NCBI GenBank assembly: GCA_018817425.1
Contig: JAHITX010000001.1
Coordinates: 85,497 to 149,496, forward strand
Direction: 5' to 3'
DNA length: 64,000 nt
From: Pseudomonadota bacterium
Lineage (GTDB): Bacteria; Desulfobacterota; Desulfobacteria; Desulfobacterales; RPRI01
Positions 1-8,666 of the stretch are shown here, in pieces. The notes below the pieces were generated by a model. It saw nothing but the letters and a program-made list of their open reading frames with translations, did not search any database and was not told the DNA's origin. Position numbers and translations under genes: made by a program. How positions within the stretch are numbered: position 1 is the stretch's first letter; each line of letters starts with the position of its first letter.

Positions 1-1
1 C

Positions 2-265
2 GGAGCAGTTGTACATCTGGCAACCAGCGCTTCATTTGGGGCGGTATTATATTTTATTGCTAAAATATTTGAAGTGGATGCATCTTCAATTATAATTATT
101 GCAGCATATGTTTTTGCTTTATGGCTTTCCATGCTGTTTCTCGCATTGCCGGTAGCAGGGCATGGAATATTGGGAAAGCGGTTGGGTGGTTCGGTCTGGT
201 TAGAACAATTGTTTCTTCATATAATTTTTGCTCTCGGGTTATGGTCAATGCTTAATATTTTCTAA
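2..265 (+). CDS. C-terminal part of an integral membrane protein (partial)
   Basis: The reading frame is open from base 2 to the stop at 263-265, so the gene starts before the window. About 87 residues are visible. They form at least two hydrophobic segments, one around the IIIIAAYVFALWLSMLFLAL stretch and one at the C-terminus ending in LWSMLNIF, separated by a short loop with GKRLGG. An internal GTG at 74 would give only 63 residues, and the open frame before it is equally membrane-like, so I treat the gene as truncated by the window edge. I do not recognise the family. It lies 25 bases before the DUF4197 gene on the same strand. Confidence 0.55.
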   Translation, partial: GAVVHLATSASFGAVLYFIAKIFEVDASSIIIIAAYVFALWLSMLFLALPVAGHGILGKRLGGSVWLEQLFLHIIFALGLWSMLNIF

Positions 266-290
266 CAATTAACAATAACGGAGGTATTCT

Positions 291-1037
291 ATGAAAAATC
301 TAATAAAAATTTCATGTATGACTTTGATGATCTTAATTCTCATAGTAAGCTACTCAATTGCAGGGGATTCATGGTGGGAAACAGGCTTAAAACTTTTAAC
401 AGATTCCAGCGAAACCGAGACAACGCAAGAACCCGCTACGGCAGATATTGGGAAAGCCTTTAAAGAAGCTCTTACCATCGGGTCAGAAAATGTTGTCAAA
501 CAGCTTGGAAAGTCAGATGGATTTAATGCCGACCCCAAAATTCATATTCCTTTACCTGTCGAACTTAATACTACTAAAAAAATGTTAGGTAAAATCGGAA
601 TGTCATCAATGGTTAATGACCTTGAATTGAAACTTAACAGAGCAGCCGAGGCAGCTACACCCAAGGCTAAAGATCTTTTTATACAGTCAATTAGTGAAAT
701 GACGTTTGATGATGTTAAGTCTATATATAATGGCCCTCAAGATTCTGCTACAAAATATTTTAAAAGCAAAATGTCTCCGTCATTGAGAGAAGAATTTAAA
801 CCTATTGTGGAACAAAGTCTTTCGGAAGTAGGAGCGGTTCAGGCTTATGACAATGTAATGGGGCAATATAAAACTTTGCCTTTTGTTCCTGATGTAAAAT
901 CCAATCTTACAAATCATGTTATTGAAAAAGGAATAGACGGCATTTTTTATTATCTTGCAAAAGAAGAAGCCGCAATCCGTAAAGATCCTGTGAAACAGAC
1001 AACAGCATTGTTGAAACAAGTATTTGGCGCAAAATAA
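291..1037 (+). CDS. DUF4197 domain-containing exported protein
   Basis: The 248-residue product begins with a signal peptide (Lys-rich start, hydrophobic core to about residue 24, SIAG cleavage region). The mature part has the usual DUF4197 layout: an N-terminal segment with FKEAL and ENVVKQLG, a central helix region with LNRAAEAATPKAKDLF, and a C-terminal part with FVPDVKSNLTNHVIEKGIDGIFYYLAKEE. DUF4197 proteins are periplasmic and of unknown function. The start is supported by a GGAGG about 7 bases before the ATG. The next gene begins within 10 bases, so the two may be co-transcribed. Confidence 0.85.
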   Translation: MKNLIKISCMTLMILILIVSYSIAGDSWWETGLKLLTDSSETETTQEPATADIGKAFKEALTIGSENVVKQLGKSDGFNADPKIHIPLPVELNTTKKMLGKIGMSSMVNDLELKLNRAAEAATPKAKDLFIQSISEMTFDDVKSIYNGPQDSATKYFKSKMSPSLREEFKPIVEQSLSEVGAVQAYDNVMGQYKTLPFVPDVKSNLTNHVIEKGIDGIFYYLAKEEAAIRKDPVKQTTALLKQVFGAK

Positions 1038-1046
1038 ATCAGCTTG

Positions 1047-1946
1047 ATGGAAAATTTCATTGTAATAATAACTTATTTGCTTATAGGCATGGCTTTAAGG
1101 CGTATTCCCGTATTTCCCGCTGACACAGGAAATGTATTAAATTTATTTGTAATTTATATATCTCTACCGGCTTTGGTTCTGTTAAATATTCCCGAACTTA
1201 TTTTTTCCAAAGCTTTATTGGTTCCTGCTTTAATGCCGTGGGGAACTTTACTGCTTTCCTGTGTTGCAGTAATTCTATCATCAAAAATATTTAAATGGGA
1301 TCGTCCTACTACAGGGTGTCTCCTTCTTTTGATACCTCTCGGCAATACTTCTTTTCTTGGCATCCCGATGGTTAAGGCATTTTTCGGAGATCAGGGTGTA
1401 CCATATGCGGTATTATATGATCAACTGGGATCTTTTCCGGCCCTGGTTACTTACGGGTCATTGATTCTTGCTTTATATGGTACGCAAGGGATTAAACCAA
1501 CTACCATAAGTGTGCTTAAAAAGGTTATTACTTTTCCACCATTTATCGCGCTTGTTATCGCATTTGCTTTCCGGCCTTTTTCTTATCCGCCTATATTAGT
1601 TAATTTGTTAAAAGTGCTTTCTTCCACTCTTGTGCCGGTTGTAATGATTGCCGTAGGCTTTCAGCTCGTTCTGCGTTTAAACAAAAAAATTACTTCTCAG
1701 CTTGGTATCGGGCTTTTTTTGAAACTGATTTTAATCCCTATAGCAGCATTATTGATTTGTAAGATCGGAGGGCTTGAAGGAAAAGCCGTTCAGGTTTCGA
1801 TATTTGAAGCCGGAATGCCGCCAATGGTTTCGGCCGGGGCACTGGCTATTTTAGCTGATCTGTCTCCTGCGCTAACTGCCGCACTGGTAGGTATCGGAAT
1901 TATCGTGAGTTTTGCTACATTGCCCTTGCTTTATCAATTATTATAG
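1047..1946 (+). CDS. AEC-family (auxin efflux carrier-like) permease
   Basis: About 299 residues, almost entirely hydrophobic, with roughly ten membrane segments arranged as two five-helix halves. AEC-family landmarks are visible: the N-terminal NLFVIYISLPALVLLNIPEL, the mid-protein LGNTSFLGIPMVKAFFG, and the C-terminal FEAGMPPMVSAGALA with an unwound-helix-type Gly/Pro. Family members export organic anions such as malate or malonate across the inner membrane; the substrate here cannot be read from sequence. TTG at 1044 or ATG at 1047 could be the start. Neither has a clear ribosome binding site, and I chose the ATG. It follows the DUF4197 gene closely. Confidence 0.85.
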   Translation: MENFIVIITYLLIGMALRRIPVFPADTGNVLNLFVIYISLPALVLLNIPELIFSKALLVPALMPWGTLLLSCVAVILSSKIFKWDRPTTGCLLLLIPLGNTSFLGIPMVKAFFGDQGVPYAVLYDQLGSFPALVTYGSLILALYGTQGIKPTTISVLKKVITFPPFIALVIAFAFRPFSYPPILVNLLKVLSSTLVPVVMIAVGFQLVLRLNKKITSQLGIGLFLKLILIPIAALLICKIGGLEGKAVQVSIFEAGMPPMVSAGALAILADLSPALTAALVGIGIIVSFATLPLLYQLL

Positions 1947-2180
1947 CTTTAATTGATATGGATACTTTATATCCGCAACATATTACATCTCCACAAATTA
2001 TGTATACATGTTAACCATAACCTTTTTATATTTATAACATTTACCACTATTTTAAACCTAATAAAACCCTGTCTATTAAATAAGTTATGAATAATTAAAG
2101 TGCTGAAAAATGATTGGCATATTGATTGCTATATTAAAAACAAAATTAAGGAAGAATAGATAAAAAAACATATGACCTTA

Positions 2181-2322
2181 GAGCCACTTTCAAAACGTTT
2201 CAGTTTGGTCAAGCTCAAGGCGGGAGAAAATTTCAACCACAGGAATACATTAAGTATTTCGAGGATTGAAATTTGAGCCCAACGCAGAGATCGGCCAAAA
2301 TGGGACGTTTTGAAACTGGCTC
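2181..2322 (+). repeat. MITE-like repeat family A, copy 1 (142 bp)
   Basis: The left end reads GAGCCACTTTCAAAACGTTT and the right end, read on the other strand, GAGCCAGTTTCAAAACGTCC. The whole unit is an imperfect palindrome centred on GAATACATTAAGTATTTC. It is flanked by the direct repeat CTTA (2177-2180 and 2323-2326). The 1947-2361 gap holds this element plus AT-rich DNA (1947-2180) in which I see no gene. Confidence 0.9.
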
Positions 2323-2361
2323 CTTACAATTCAAATTATATTTTCTTATGAGTTTAAAACT

Positions 2362-3717
2362 ATGAAACCTCTCATTAAGCGTAGCATCATTACAGTTTTG
2401 GTTTTGGGGCTTGCCATTATTGCTATTGTCATATTTTTCAAAAAAAGCAATGGACAGGGTGTTTCATACCGTACCGAAAAGATTAAGCGAGGCGACCTTC
2501 TGGTTACCATCAGCGCTACCGGCACTATAGAACCTGAGGAAGTGATTGATGTAGGTGCCCAGGTAGCCGGTCGAATATTAAAATTCGGTAAAGACAAGAA
2601 TAATAAAACAATAGATTATGGGTCGGTTATTGAAGAAGGGACAATACTGGCCGAAATCGATGACTCTCTTTATGCCTCTGATGTAGTTCAGGCTGAAGCT
2701 CAGGTGCAGCAATCCAAGGCTTCTCTTGCAAGAGCCAGGGCCGATATCGAGCAGGCAAAAGCAAAACTTTACCAGGCAAAGCGTGACTGGGACCGGGCGC
2801 AAAAACTTGGCCCTTCGGAAGCTCTGGCTCAAACAACTTATGATGCTTATAAATCCAATTATGAAACAGCTAAGGCAAACCTTGGTGTAGGCCAGGCAAC
2901 GATTGAACAGGCTGTAGCTGCTGTGGCTCAATCTGAGGCGGCTTTAAAACGCGTTAAACGGAATCTTGGATATTGTACGATAAAGTCTCCGGTTAAGGGA
3001 GTTATTATCGACAGGAGAGTTAATATCGGCCAAACTGTTGTTGCAAGCCTGAATGCTCCCAGCCTTTTTCTGATTGCAAAAGATTTAAAACGTATGCAGG
3101 TATGGGTTGCCGTCAATGAGGCAGATATCGGAAAAATTCATCCTGGTCAGAAAGTCAGTTTTACGGTAGATGCCTTTCCGGGTGAAGTATTTCAAGGAGA
3201 AGTCGGCAAAGTGCGTCTTAACGCATCCATGAGCCAAAATGTTGTTACTTATACTGTAGAGATTATTACCGACAATTCAAGCGGACGACTTCTTCCATAT
3301 CTAACCGCTAATGTTCAGTTTGTATTAAAACATCTCAAAAATGTCATGTTGGTGCCAAACGCTGCTCTGCGCTGGACGCCAAGCCCCGGGCAGGTTAATC
3401 CTAAATTCCGCAATCAGCTTAAAACGTCTTCATCCGATAAAAAAGATCAGGATGAAGTTTTAATGCAAAGTCAAAATAAGGCATTAAAGGCACAAAACGG
3501 CAAAAAGAAAGGTACCGTATGGGTCATTAACTCCGGTAATACAGTTGAACCAATACAGATAAGTGTTGGAACCAGTGATGGTGTTGTAACAGAAATCGAA
3601 GGTAATGGCCTTGTGGAAGGACTTGAAGTTGTTTTGGGACAACAGATTCAAACAAACGACAACATTGGAGGAAGTTCTAATCCATTTGTTCCTAATTTTC
3701 ATAAAAGCAGACGGTAA
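2362..3717 (+). CDS. macA: MacA-like periplasmic adaptor (membrane fusion protein) of a tripartite efflux pump
   Basis: 451 residues. One N-terminal membrane anchor (about residues 9-27, rich in Val, Leu and Ile) is followed by a lipoyl/beta-barrel half (IEPEEVIDVGAQVAGRIL), a long alpha-helical hairpin rich in Ala, Gln and Lys (about 105-195), the returning lipoyl half (YCTIKSPVKGVIIDRRVNIG), and beta-barrel and membrane-proximal domains. A Lys/Gln-rich insert at about 350-390 lengthens the protein beyond the roughly 370 residues of E. coli MacA. Adaptors of this class link an inner-membrane MacB transporter to an outer-membrane channel; all three parts are adjacent here. The substrate (peptide, lipid or drug) is unknown. 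The gene is first in the operon. Confidence 0.88.
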   Translation: MKPLIKRSIITVLVLGLAIIAIVIFFKKSNGQGVSYRTEKIKRGDLLVTISATGTIEPEEVIDVGAQVAGRILKFGKDKNNKTIDYGSVIEEGTILAEIDDSLYASDVVQAEAQVQQSKASLARARADIEQAKAKLYQAKRDWDRAQKLGPSEALAQTTYDAYKSNYETAKANLGVGQATIEQAVAAVAQSEAALKRVKRNLGYCTIKSPVKGVIIDRRVNIGQTVVASLNAPSLFLIAKDLKRMQVWVAVNEADIGKIHPGQKVSFTVDAFPGEVFQGEVGKVRLNASMSQNVVTYTVEIITDNSSGRLLPYLTANVQFVLKHLKNVMLVPNAALRWTPSPGQVNPKFRNQLKTSSSDKKDQDEVLMQSQNKALKAQNGKKKGTVWVINSGNTVEPIQISVGTSDGVVTEIEGNGLVEGLEVVLGQQIQTNDNIGGSSNPFVPNFHKSRR

Positions 3718-3725
3718 AAATACAT

Positions 3726-4472
3726 ATGGAACTTATTGAATTAAAAAATATCTATAAAACCTACCATATAGGCGAAATCGATGTTGAGGTACTAAAAGGC
3801 GTTTCAATGCAGATTAAAACCGGAGAGTTAGTTGCCCTTATGGGGGCATCCGGCTCTGGTAAAAGCACTTTGATGAATATACTTGGTTGTCTGGATAGAC
3901 CGACATCAGGAAAATACCTGCTCGAAGGACAAGATGTCGGGAGGATATCTGCCGATGAACGCGCTCTTATAAGAAACAAAAAAATGGGGTTTGTGTTTCA
4001 AAGCTTCAATCTGCTTGCCCGTGCCAGTGCCGTTGAAAATGTCGCTATGCCTCTTACCTACACAACGGATTCGATATCTGATGGAAAGGCGCGTGAAAGA
4101 GCAATAGAAATGTTAAGCCGTGTAGGATTGCAGGACAGGCTTGATCATGAGCCGTCAAAGCTTTCAGGAGGACAGCAGCAGCGTGTGGCAATTGCAAGGG
4201 CTTTGATTAACCGCCCACCGGTTCTTTTTGCCGATGAACCTACCGGAAATCTGGATTCAAATACCAGTACCGAGGTTCTTGAAATGTTTCGCCAACTGAA
4301 TATAGAAGATAAGATTACTATAGTGCTTGTTACTCATGATGCCGCTGTAGCCAAATATGCCGATCGGATTATTCGCATAAATGATGGTGTAATAGTAAAT
4401 GAAATATCGGATCAGGAAGATACTGAACTTTTAACTCCTGTCGATTCTCTGCAAATTAATGAGGTTGTATGA
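3726..4472 (+). CDS. MacB-type ABC transporter ATP-binding protein
   Basis: 248 residues with a full ABC ATPase set: Walker [10 protein letters not shown] (about 38-46), Q-loop FVFQSFNLL, signature LSGGQQQR, Walker [15 protein letters not shown] and H-loop VLVTHD. This is the LolD/MacB subgroup that powers mechanotransmission transporters. Whereas E. coli MacB is one polypeptide, here ATPase and permease are separate genes. The gene lies 8 bases after the adaptor and overlaps the permease gene by 4 bases, which indicates translational coupling. Confidence 0.92.
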   Translation: MELIELKNIYKTYHIGEIDVEVLKGVSMQIKTGELVALMGASGSGKSTLMNILGCLDRPTSGKYLLEGQDVGRISADERALIRNKKMGFVFQSFNLLARASAVENVAMPLTYTTDSISDGKARERAIEMLSRVGLQDRLDHEPSKLSGGQQQRVAIARALINRPPVLFADEPTGNLDSNTSTEVLEMFRQLNIEDKITIVLVTHDAAVAKYADRIIRINDGVIVNEISDQEDTELLTPVDSLQINEVV

Positions 4473-5833
4473 AAGCCCATCGCACAATAAAGATCGCTCT
4501 TCAAGCTCTTTTGCGCAATCCAATGCGGGCAATGCTTACAACTCTTGGAATTGTTATAGGTGTTGGTGCTGTTATTGCCATGATGGAAATAGGCAACGGC
4601 TCCTCTTCTGCAATTAAAAAATCAGTTGCCAGTATGGGTGCTAATACTATCCTCGTCCGACCCGGAACCGCATCCAGCGGAGGTATAAGTTTCGGTTCCG
4701 GTAGCGCTATGACTCTTACGTCTGAAGACAGTGATGCTATACGTGAATGCCCTTCCGTTTTAACTGCTGCTCCTGTGGTGCGTGCCCGGGCTCAGGTGGT
4801 TTACGGCAATCGTAACTGGGTTCCCTCATCCATTTATGGAACTACCCCGGAATTTCTTACCGTGCGTGATTGGACTACATTTTCGGAAGGAGAAGTATTT
4901 GGCAATCGTGATGTGCTTAACGCCAATAAAGTTTGCGTTCTTGGCCAAACCGTAGTCAGGGAGTTATTTGAAGGCAAATCACCCATAGGAAAGGAAATCC
5001 GCATCAAGAATGTATCATTCAGGGTGGTCGGTGTGCTTTCCGCCAAAGGGGCAAATATGATGGGACATGATCAGGATGATACCATTATTGCCCCGTGGAC
5101 GACAATAAAATACAGAGTTACAGGCTCGACTCTTGGTAATGTCAACCAAAGCAGTTCCGGTATTGCCTCATCCGTGAATTCGATCAGCAGTCTGTACCCG
5201 GGAGATCCTCCCAGTTTATATCCTGAACAATCATCCGTTCAGGTTGCTAATAATCCTATGCCAATACGCTTTGCCAATATAGACCAGATTATGATAGCTG
5301 CGGCTTCTACAGCTCAAATTCCTGAGGCTATTAGCCAGATGACACAAGTGCTTCGTGAACGTCACCGTATAAGGAATGGAGAAGCGGATGACTTTAATAT
5401 CAGGAACATGAGTGAGATTATAGATACGCTTTCTTCAACAACAAGAATGATGACCAATCTGTTGCTGAGTGTGGCACTGATTTCACTAATTGTAGGCGGA
5501 GTCGGGATAATGAACATAATGCTGGTATCGGTCACCGAGAGAACCCGTGAGATAGGTTTGAGAATGGCTGTCGGTGCCAGAGCTCGAGATATTTTAAGTC
5601 AGTTTCTTGTAGAATCTATCGTACTTTGTCTTGTTGGAGGAGGCTTAGGAATTGCTCTGGGTCATGGCGGTTCCAAGCTTGTAAATTTTTTTCTTAAATG
5701 GCCTGTTGAAAATTCTCCCGGAGCAATTGCTGCAGCTATATTGGTGTCTGCCGCCGTTGGCATTGTTTTCGGATATTATCCTGCATGGAGGGCATCACGT
5801 CTTGATCCTATTGAGGCACTTCGCTATGAATAA
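4469..5833 (+). CDS. MacB-type ABC transporter permease
   Basis: 454 residues with the FtsX/MacB plan: one N-terminal membrane helix (about 20-42, ending near GVGAVIAMMEIGNG), a large periplasmic MacB_PCD domain (about 45-320), then three helices near the C-terminus containing LIVGGVGIMNIMLVSVTERT and REIGLRMAVGAR, which are hallmark family motifs. The protein ends in RLDPIEALRYE, as is usual for the family. It overlaps the ATPase start by 4 bases and the outer-membrane factor by 8 bases. It should dimerise and couple ATP hydrolysis in the cytoplasm to substrate passage through the periplasmic adaptor. Confidence 0.92.
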   Translation: MKAHRTIKIALQALLRNPMRAMLTTLGIVIGVGAVIAMMEIGNGSSSAIKKSVASMGANTILVRPGTASSGGISFGSGSAMTLTSEDSDAIRECPSVLTAAPVVRARAQVVYGNRNWVPSSIYGTTPEFLTVRDWTTFSEGEVFGNRDVLNANKVCVLGQTVVRELFEGKSPIGKEIRIKNVSFRVVGVLSAKGANMMGHDQDDTIIAPWTTIKYRVTGSTLGNVNQSSSGIASSVNSISSLYPGDPPSLYPEQSSVQVANNPMPIRFANIDQIMIAAASTAQIPEAISQMTQVLRERHRIRNGEADDFNIRNMSEIIDTLSSTTRMMTNLLLSVALISLIVGGVGIMNIMLVSVTERTREIGLRMAVGARARDILSQFLVESIVLCLVGGGLGIALGHGGSKLVNFFLKWPVENSPGAIAAAILVSAAVGIVFGYYPAWRASRLDPIEALRYE

Positions 5834-7238
5834 AAAAAATACGATTGATATATGCATTGCTTTACTCATTTTTATGATTAGTATAACCGGTTGTGCTGTT
5901 GGCCCAAATTATAAGCCGATTGAGACAACTCTTCCAGCCACTTGGGCAGGGCCTGCTCCAAAGACAGATAATATGCCCGAAAACAAGATAGTTTCATGGT
6001 GGAATTCTTTCAATGACCCTGTACTTGTTTCTCTGGTGGAAAGAGCTATAGAGTCTAATCTTGATGTAAAGCAGGCTCAAGCCCGCATCCGGCAGGCCAG
6101 AGCAGCAAGAGGAGTATCAGGCGCAGGATTCGGCCCTGTTCTAAATGCAGTAAGTTCATATAGGCGCAGCCACTCACCGCAATCAGCAGCAGCAAATGAT
6201 GGTATAACTTCAAGCCAGTATCAGGCAGGTTTTGATTCGGCCTGGGAACTGGATATCTTTGGAGGAGTTCGCCGAAGCGTTGAAGCAGCCGATGCTGATC
6301 TCCAGGCTGCTGTTGAAGGGCGAAGGGATGTGCTGGTGACTTTGGCGGCTGAAGTTGCCGTAAACTATATTGATCTAAGGGCATTACAGCAGCGCCTCAT
6401 TATTGCACGCAATAATCTTGCTGCCCAGCAGCATACAGCCGGTTTGACGCATAAAAGACTTTCAGCCGGTTTTGCAAGCAGCCTTGATGCAGCAAACGCC
6501 GATGCTCAGGTAGCAACAACATCGGCTCATATTCCGCAACTGGAGTCTTCTATCGAGCAGGCGAAATACAGTTTAAGCCTGCTTATCGCTCGTGAGCCGT
6601 CAGCTTTGCTGACAGAGCTTAATACTTCTTCGAATATACCTGCTGCCTCTTCACCTGATGTGCCAGTCGGAGTTCCGTCAGATCTTTTAAGAAGACGCCC
6701 GGATATTCGAAGAGCTGAAGCACAAATTCATGCTGCAACTGCACGCATCGGAGTTGCTACCGCCGATCTTTTCCCGAAGTTTACTATTTCAGGTTCTGTG
6801 GGATTTCAAAATGATGAATTCAAATCATGGATAGACAGGGTCAACCGTTTCTGGTCGTTCGGGCCTTCGGTAAGCTGGCAGATTTTCAATACAGGCAAAA
6901 CAATATCCAATATTGAACTTCAAAAGGCTTTGCAGGAACAATCTGCAATTTCTTACAAGCAAACAATCCTGACAGCACTACAGGAAGTAGACAATGCTCT
7001 TATCTCCTCGGCAAAAGAAGATGAGCGAAAAAAAGCTCTTTATGATGCAGTTACCGCAAACAAAAAGGCCGTGGCTCTTGCCAAGCAGCTTTATGTCCAC
7101 GGCCAGAGTAATTTTCTGGATGTACTTTTAGCCCAGCGTTCCCTTTACGCTTCGGAAGATTCTCTTATCCAAAGCTCACGCACCGTATCAATAAATCTCG
7201 TTGCTCTATATAAGGCTCTCGGTGGTGGATGGGAATAA
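5826..7238 (+). CDS. TolC/OprM-like outer-membrane efflux lipoprotein (RND/ABC outer-membrane factor)
   Basis: 470 residues. I chose ATG 5826, inside the end of the permease gene, because it gives a lipoprotein signal: Lys-rich start, hydrophobic core and lipobox ITGC. The frame extends upstream but would bury the signal. Mature features of the NodT family are present: AVGPNYKP at the mature N-terminus, WWNSFNDPVL, a duplicated helical-hairpin organisation, GVPSDLLRRRPDIRRAEA in the middle and the second half starting near ARIGVATADLFPKF. It should form the trimeric outer-membrane channel for the MacAB-like proteins encoded just upstream. Translation is probably coupled to the permease. Confidence 0.92.
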   Translation: MNKKNTIDICIALLIFMISITGCAVGPNYKPIETTLPATWAGPAPKTDNMPENKIVSWWNSFNDPVLVSLVERAIESNLDVKQAQARIRQARAARGVSGAGFGPVLNAVSSYRRSHSPQSAAANDGITSSQYQAGFDSAWELDIFGGVRRSVEAADADLQAAVEGRRDVLVTLAAEVAVNYIDLRALQQRLIIARNNLAAQQHTAGLTHKRLSAGFASSLDAANADAQVATTSAHIPQLESSIEQAKYSLSLLIAREPSALLTELNTSSNIPAASSPDVPVGVPSDLLRRRPDIRRAEAQIHAATARIGVATADLFPKFTISGSVGFQNDEFKSWIDRVNRFWSFGPSVSWQIFNTGKTISNIELQKALQEQSAISYKQTILTALQEVDNALISSAKEDERKKALYDAVTANKKAVALAKQLYVHGQSNFLDVLLAQRSLYASEDSLIQSSRTVSINLVALYKALGGGWE

Positions 7239-7255
7239 AAGCTGCGCTTTTTATT
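7234..7255 (+). terminator. Possible terminator of the efflux operon
   Basis: AATAAAAGC, loop TGC, then GCTTTTTATT gives a roughly 9-bp hairpin that overlaps the stop codon of the outer-membrane factor and ends in a T-rich tail. The stem is AT-rich, so the call is weak. Confidence 0.35.
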
Positions 7256-7414
7256 CTGTTAGTTTAAGATCCCATAAGCTTATTAATATCAGTGTCGTAA
7301 CATGCAAAATAAATTGTTCCGAATCATCTTGTCCGGCAAAATAATATCATCTTTCCGGCTTTATAAAGCCACGACTCTGCGGCTATTTCAATATTAAAGA
7401 AATTATAAAAGAAA

Positions 7415-7557
7415 GAGCCACTTTCAAAACGTTTCAGTTTGGTCAAGCTCAAGGCGGGAGAGAATTTCAACCACAGGAATACATTGAGTATTTCGAGGAT
7501 TAAAATTTGAGCCCAACGCTTAAGAACGGCCAAAATGGGGCGTTTTGAAACTGGCTC
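7415..7557 (+). repeat. MITE-like repeat family A, copy 2 (143 bp)
   Basis: Complete copy with both ends (GAGCCACTTTCAAAAC and, inverted, GAGCCAGTTTCAAAAC). The flanks GAAA and GAAG match at three of four bases. It fills most of the gap between two convergent genes, the efflux outer-membrane factor and thi4, and ends 7 bases from the thi4 stop codon. Confidence 0.9.
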
Positions 7558-7563
7558 GAAGTA

Positions 7564-8337
7564 TTACAATCGTTGGATAAGTTCTTTAGCCACTTTTTCG
7601 CCTGAAAGAAGCATACCGCCGAAAATCGGGCCCATACGGGGGCCGCCAAAAGTTGCATTTGCTGCCATACCGGCAACATATAATCCGGGAAAAATTTCCT
7701 TTGTATTTTCAAGCGTAAGATTTTCAGCTTTGTCCGCCCACATGGATTTTTCGCCTTCAATCACGCCGTTTGGTGTCCAAAGTTTTCCAGGAACCTTTTT
7801 TACTACCACCTTAACCACTTCGGTTGCATGTCCTGTGGCATCAACAACAAATTTCGTTCTTACGGTAAGCGGGTCCACGTGTAATCCGGCCATTTCAACA
7901 GGAGACCAGTTTATAACAAGTCCTACGATTTCTTCCGGGCGCATCATTACATCTTCAACGGAAATACAGTTAAATACTGTAAGGCCTGCGCGAATGGCTC
8001 CTGCGGTTAAGGAAGTAATTGCCTCAATCGAATCGGCAGTATAGTAGTCTTCCTTAAAATTTTTATAACGAATATTAAATTCTTCAAGCAGATGAACGGC
8101 GCTTTTTTGAACAACAATCTCGTTAAACAGCATACCGCCACCCCACATACCGCCGCCTATGCTGAGTTTTCTCTCATACAGCACCACTTTCTTTCCGGCT
8201 TTTGCAAGAAAATAACCTGCGATTAAACCTGATGGTCCGCCACCGACAATCGCAACATCGGTTTCAAGGTTATCCATAAGTTTTTTATAATATCGCTCTA
8301 TGATAGCCTGAGTTATTATAACTTCATCCAATGCCAT
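7564..8337 (-). CDS. thi4: Thi4-type thiazole synthase (sulfide-dependent class)
   Basis: 257 residues. The N-terminal Rossmann motif [19 protein letters not shown] is followed by [10 protein letters not shown] and a C-terminal [20 protein letters not shown], all typical of the Thi4/ThiI-archaeal family. Thi4 makes the adenylated thiazole carboxylate precursor of thiamin from NAD and glycine. Eukaryotic enzymes sacrifice an active-site Cys as sulfur donor; the only Cys here is in FNCISVED, away from the expected site, and the active-site segment reads [10 protein letters not shown] with His and no Cys. This fits the non-suicidal, sulfide-using class known from anaerobes. It lies behind a TPP riboswitch and stands alone, without other thi genes. 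Confidence 0.92.
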   Translation of the reverse strand: MALDEVIITQAIIERYYKKLMDNLETDVAIVGGGPSGLIAGYFLAKAGKKVVLYERKLSIGGGMWGGGMLFNEIVVQKSAVHLLEEFNIRYKNFKEDYYTADSIEAITSLTAGAIRAGLTVFNCISVEDVMMRPEEIVGLVINWSPVEMAGLHVDPLTVRTKFVVDATGHATEVVKVVVKKVPGKLWTPNGVIEGEKSMWADKAENLTLENTKEIFPGLYVAGMAANATFGGPRMGPIFGGMLLSGEKVAKELIQRL

Positions 8338-8397
8338 AATACTTGCTCCTTTCTTTCAGGCCGATTTTATATATTGCCAATCGGACCGAATTCGGAA

Positions 8398-8439
8398 TTA
8401 ATAAAAATAGCCGTTTCTCGTAAATAGAGAAACGGCTAT
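8398..8439 (-). terminator. Intrinsic terminator of the TPP riboswitch expression platform
   Basis: On the minus strand, GATAGCCGTTTCTC pairs with GAGAAACGGCTAT in a perfect 13-bp stem (8407-8419 with 8427-8439) and is followed by a run of T. It sits between the riboswitch aptamer and the thi4 start, so it is the likely OFF-state terminator when thiamin pyrophosphate is bound. Confidence 0.85.
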
Positions 8440-8465
8440 CATAAAATCTTTGTTAGAGAAAATCC

Positions 8466-8549
8466 GTTTCCCTTCGCAGGCATTATCCTGATCAGGTTCC
8501 AAGGGTTACCCGTATTCCGGGTTCTCAGCTGCTTTGCAACACCCCTAAC
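8466..8549 (-). promoter_or_regulatory. TPP (THI-box) riboswitch
   Basis: Read on the minus strand, the region contains the conserved aptamer parts in order: AGGGGTGTTGCAAAGC, CTGAGA, then ACCCTTGGAACCTGATC and GGATAATGCCTGCGAAGGGA. These are the THI-box signatures. It precedes a terminator hairpin and thi4, so thiamin pyrophosphate should switch thi4 off by transcription termination. The gap 8338-8666 holds this leader plus the probable promoter region. Confidence 0.95.
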
Positions 8550-8666
8550 TTTTAATATTATTATTAAAAATGATATTACAAATTATATTATGCTATTGTC
8601 AACAGCAATTGCCGGTTCTTACAAAGTCTTCGTATATCCTTTATATTGGTTAAAGAAAGCAGACCT

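Noticed and set aside
7535..8044. A 169-codon plus-strand frame
   Set aside because: Antisense shadow of thi4, whose family motifs are intact, and starts in a repeat.
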